Assembly: GCA_023419875.1 (NCBI GenBank)
Contig: JAEZXM010000182.1
Location: 1-6,719, forward strand
DNA: 6,719 nt
Direction: 5' to 3'
Source: Pseudomonadota bacterium
GTDB lineage: Bacteria > Myxococcota > Myxococcia > Myxococcales > Anaeromyxobacteraceae
In this document: piece after piece, positions 4,934-6,719 of the stretch
How positions within the stretch are numbered: the first letter of the stretch is position 1
How the letters are laid out: the number at the start of each line of letters is the position of its first letter
Program-made: the position numbers and the translations under genes
The notes under the pieces: model-generated
The model's input: only the letters and a program-made list of their open reading frames with translations
Database searches by the model: none
What the model was told of the DNA's origin: nothing

Positions 4934-5377
4934 GTGGCAGCGATCCGTAGAGCGCGCGCGGTCTGGACGGGCGATCTGGCGAAGGGCAAGGGCGTCACGA
5001 CGGCCGAGAGCAGCAACCTGTTCAAGGAGGCTCCGGTGAGCTGGGCCGCCCGCACCGAGAGCTCGGACGGGAAGACGAGCCCGGAGGAGCTCCTCGCCGC
5101 GGCACACGCGAGCTGCTTCTCGATGGCGCTGTCCGCCGGCCTCGGCAAGGCGGGCACGCCGCCGGAGCGCCTCGAGGTGACGTGCGCGGTCACGTTCGAC
5201 CAGGTGGGCGGCGGCTGGAAGGTGAAGTCGTCCGCGCTCGAGGTGAAGGGCAAGGTGCCCGGCGTGAGCGCCGACGCCTTCCGGCAGGCGGCCGAGGGCG
5301 CGAAGGACGGCTGCCCGATCTCGCAGGCGCTCAAGGGCAACGTCGAACTGTCGGTCCGGGCGACGCTCGAAGGCTGA
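4934..5377 (+). CDS. osmC: OsmC-family peroxiredoxin (organic hydroperoxide reductase)
   Basis: This 147-residue cytoplasmic thiol peroxidase reduces organic hydroperoxides through two cysteines, usually as an intertwined dimer. Both are present: C61 in AAHASCFSMALS, preceded by the diagnostic SPEELLAAAHA, and C127 in DGCPISQAL. Their 66-residue spacing matches E. coli OsmC (C59/C125). The N-terminal RRARAVWTGDLAKGKG and the C-terminal NVELSVRATLEG are also typical. The length and motif wording favour the OsmC/YhfA-like osmotically induced branch over Ohr. A third cysteine, C84, is not part of the known mechanism. Translation starts at GTG 4934 behind a full AGGAGG. The gene diverges from the hybrid kinase, so stress-dependent control through the shared intergenic region is plausible but not shown. 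A GC hairpin follows the stop, so the downstream ABC gene need not be co-transcribed. Confidence 0.92.
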   Translation: MAAIRRARAVWTGDLAKGKGVTTAESSNLFKEAPVSWAARTESSDGKTSPEELLAAAHASCFSMALSAGLGKAGTPPERLEVTCAVTFDQVGGGWKVKSSALEVKGKVPGVSADAFRQAAEGAKDGCPISQALKGNVELSVRATLEG

Positions 5378-5384
5378 GCCACGC

Positions 5385-5417
5385 TGCGCCGGAGGGCCGA
5401 CCGGCCCTCCGGCCGCA
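5385..5417 (+). terminator. Strong GC hairpin after osmC (possible terminator, no T-tract)
   Basis: CCGGAGGGCC (5389-5398) pairs with GGCCCTCCGG (5403-5412) across a 4-base loop. TGCG (5385-5388) pairs with CGCA (5414-5417) if C5413 is bulged, making about 14 bp. It begins 8 bases after the osmC stop, the usual place for a terminator. There is no T-run, so if it ends transcription it is a non-canonical (hairpin-only or Rho-assisted) site. It may instead stabilise the osmC mRNA. Confidence 0.5.
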
Positions 5418-5488
5418 AGCCCCCGAGATCCTTGGGCCTCCGCCTATTCTCCGGAGAGAAAGGCGGGCGAACTGTCATCCCGGCAGGG

Positions 5489-5494
5489 TAGTAT
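5489..5494 (+). promoter_or_regulatory. Possible -10 element close to the ABC start
   Basis: TAGTAT fits the TANNNT form of a -10 box and matches TATAAT at four of six positions. It ends 10 bases before the GTG at 5505, so a transcript starting from it would have almost no leader. No -35 box is clear at 16-18 bases upstream. The lack of a Shine-Dalgarno site before this GTG makes a near-leaderless transcript possible. Confidence 0.35.
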
Positions 5495-5504
5495 CCGCCC
5501 CTCC

Positions 5505-6719
5505 GTGAGCGCCCCCAGGCTCGAGCTCAGGCACGTCACGAAGCACTTCGGCCGCGTCGTCGCGAACGACGACGTGGCGCTCCGCGTCGAGCCCGGCGAG
5601 ATCCACGCGGTCCTCGGCGAGAACGGCGCGGGCAAGTCCACCCTCGTGAAGATCGTCTACGGCGCGGTCCACCCCGACGTCGGCGAGATCCTCTGGGACG
5701 GGAAGCCGGTGAAGGTCGACAGCCCGCACGCCGCCCGCGCGCTGGGCATCGCGATGGTGTTCCAGCACTTCTCGCTCTTCGAGACGCTGACCGTCGCCGA
5801 GAACATCTGGCTCGGGCTCTCGCGAAAGGTGACGCTCCGGGACGTCGAGGAGCGGATCCAGTCGAAGGCGCAGGAGTACGGCCTCGAGCTCGACCCCACG
5901 CGTCACGTCCACACCCTCTCCGTCGGCGAGCGCCAGCGGGTGGAGATCATCCGCGCCCTGCTCGGTGATCCACGCCTGCTCATCCTCGACGAGCCGACGT
6001 CGGTCCTCACCCCGCAGGCGGTGGAGAAGCTGTTCGTCACCCTCCGGAAGCTCGCCGCCACCGGCTGCTCGATCCTCTACATCAGCCACAAGCTCCACGA
6101 GATCCGGGCGCTCTGCCACAGGTGCACGGTCCTGCGCGGCGGGAAGGTGGTCGGCACGGTGGATCCGACGAAGGAGACGACCGCCGGCCTCTCGCGCCTC
6201 ATGATCGGCGCCGATCCGCCGCGCGTCGTCCGCGCCCCGCCGCACCCCGGGGTGCTGGCCCTGCACGTGCTGGATCTCTCGCTGCCGCAGGTGGACCGGT
6301 TCGGCGTGCCGCTGGAACAGGTGACCCTCGACGTGCGCGAGGGCGAGATCGTCGGCATCGCGGGTGTCTCCGGCAACGGACAGCAGGAGCTCCTCGCCGT
6401 CCTCTCGGGCGAGGACCCGCGGGCGCCCGCCCAGGCGGTGCGGCTCTTCGGGACGCCGATCGGCCGGATGGGCGCGGGGGCGCGCCGCAGGCTCGGGCTC
6501 CACTTCGTGCCCGAGGAGCGGCTCGGGCGCGGGGCCGTGCCGGCGCTGTCGCTCGCGCACAACCTCCTCCTCACGCGGCGCGAGGCGATCCGCGGCTTCG
6601 GCTGGATCGACCGCCGGCACCTGCACGGCCAGGCGAAGGGCATCCTGGGCCGGTTCCGGGTGGCGGCGGCCGGCACGCGCGCGGCGGCCCGCAGCCTCTC
6701 CGGCGGGAACCTCCAGAAG
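5505..6719 (+). CDS. Tandem-domain ABC transporter ATP-binding protein, nucleoside/sugar type (3' end missing)
   Basis: The gene runs off the window after 405 codons; relatives are about 500-520 residues, so roughly a fifth is missing. It encodes the cytoplasmic ATPase of an importer with two fused nucleotide-binding domains. Domain 1 is complete: Walker A GENGAGKST (38-46), Q-loop Q87 in MVFQHFSLF, signature LSVGE (138-142), Walker B LLILDEP (158-164) and H-loop H195 in YISHKL. Domain 2 has the degenerate P-loop GVSGNGQQEL, the family motif VPEERLGRG, and ends in signature LSGGN. A degenerate second P-loop is normal here. MVFQHFSLF and LTPQAVEKLF resemble the YufO/NupB-like ATPases that work with BMP-family lipoproteins and two permeases for nucleosides; ribose/simple-sugar systems are the alternative. 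The start is GTG 5505, just before the conserved LELRHVTKHFG, with no clear Shine-Dalgarno site. Permease genes are expected next, outside the window. Confidence 0.9.
   Translation, partial: MSAPRLELRHVTKHFGRVVANDDVALRVEPGEIHAVLGENGAGKSTLVKIVYGAVHPDVGEILWDGKPVKVDSPHAARALGIAMVFQHFSLFETLTVAENIWLGLSRKVTLRDVEERIQSKAQEYGLELDPTRHVHTLSVGERQRVEIIRALLGDPRLLILDEPTSVLTPQAVEKLFVTLRKLAATGCSILYISHKLHEIRALCHRCTVLRGGKVVGTVDPTKETTAGLSRLMIGADPPRVVRAPPHPGVLALHVLDLSLPQVDRFGVPLEQVTLDVREGEIVGIAGVSGNGQQELLAVLSGEDPRAPAQAVRLFGTPIGRMGAGARRRLGLHFVPEERLGRGAVPALSLAHNLLLTRREAIRGFGWIDRRHLHGQAKGILGRFRVAAAGTRAAARSLSGGNLQK

Noticed and set aside
5475..6626. Minus-strand open frame (about 380 codons) opposite the ABC ATPase
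   Set aside because: It mirrors a clear ABC ATPase in codon phase. Its product is a low-complexity H/E/R/D-rich string with no domain.

Overview
The window is very GC-rich, with G or C at most third codon positions, and comes from a bacterium. No marker gene fixes the taxon. The gene mix (a cyclase-family hydrolase, an aldo/keto reductase, a SIMPL protein, a PAS hybrid kinase and a sugar/nucleoside-type ABC ATPase) would fit a soil or sediment lineage such as Rokubacteria/Methylomirabilota or a GC-rich proteobacterium. That assignment is an impression, not a result.

Layout: 1-427 has no convincing gene. It holds a run of small hairpins, one of which (49-73) looks like a bidirectional intrinsic terminator. 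428-1069 (+) encodes a KynB-like cyclase-family metal hydrolase. 1070-1292 lies between two convergent genes and carries a tandemly duplicated pair of inverted repeats built on one shared core. 1293-2165 (-) encodes an aldo/keto reductase. It diverges across about 114 bases from 2280-3017 (+), a secreted SIMPL/DUF541 protein. That gene converges, with a 33-base gap, on 3051-4628 (-), a PAS-histidine kinase-receiver hybrid. A 305-base divergent intergenic region with two inverted repeats separates the kinase from 4934-5377 (+), an OsmC-type peroxiredoxin. A strong GC hairpin follows osmC. The window ends inside 5505-6719 (+), a tandem-domain ABC ATPase of the kind that energises nucleoside/BMP-lipoprotein or sugar uptake systems. 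It is cut off in its second signature motif.

The first five genes alternate in strand, so each is probably transcribed on its own; only osmC and the ABC ATPase run in the same direction. No shared pathway is evident. The one suggestive pairing is the hybrid kinase with osmC, which could share control from their divergent promoter region. This looks like ordinary chromosomal housekeeping/accessory sequence. I see no phage, IS, CRISPR or defence genes and no clear sign of a new multi-gene system. The least routine items are the nested palindromic repeat cluster at 1084-1247 and the inverted repeats upstream of the kinase.
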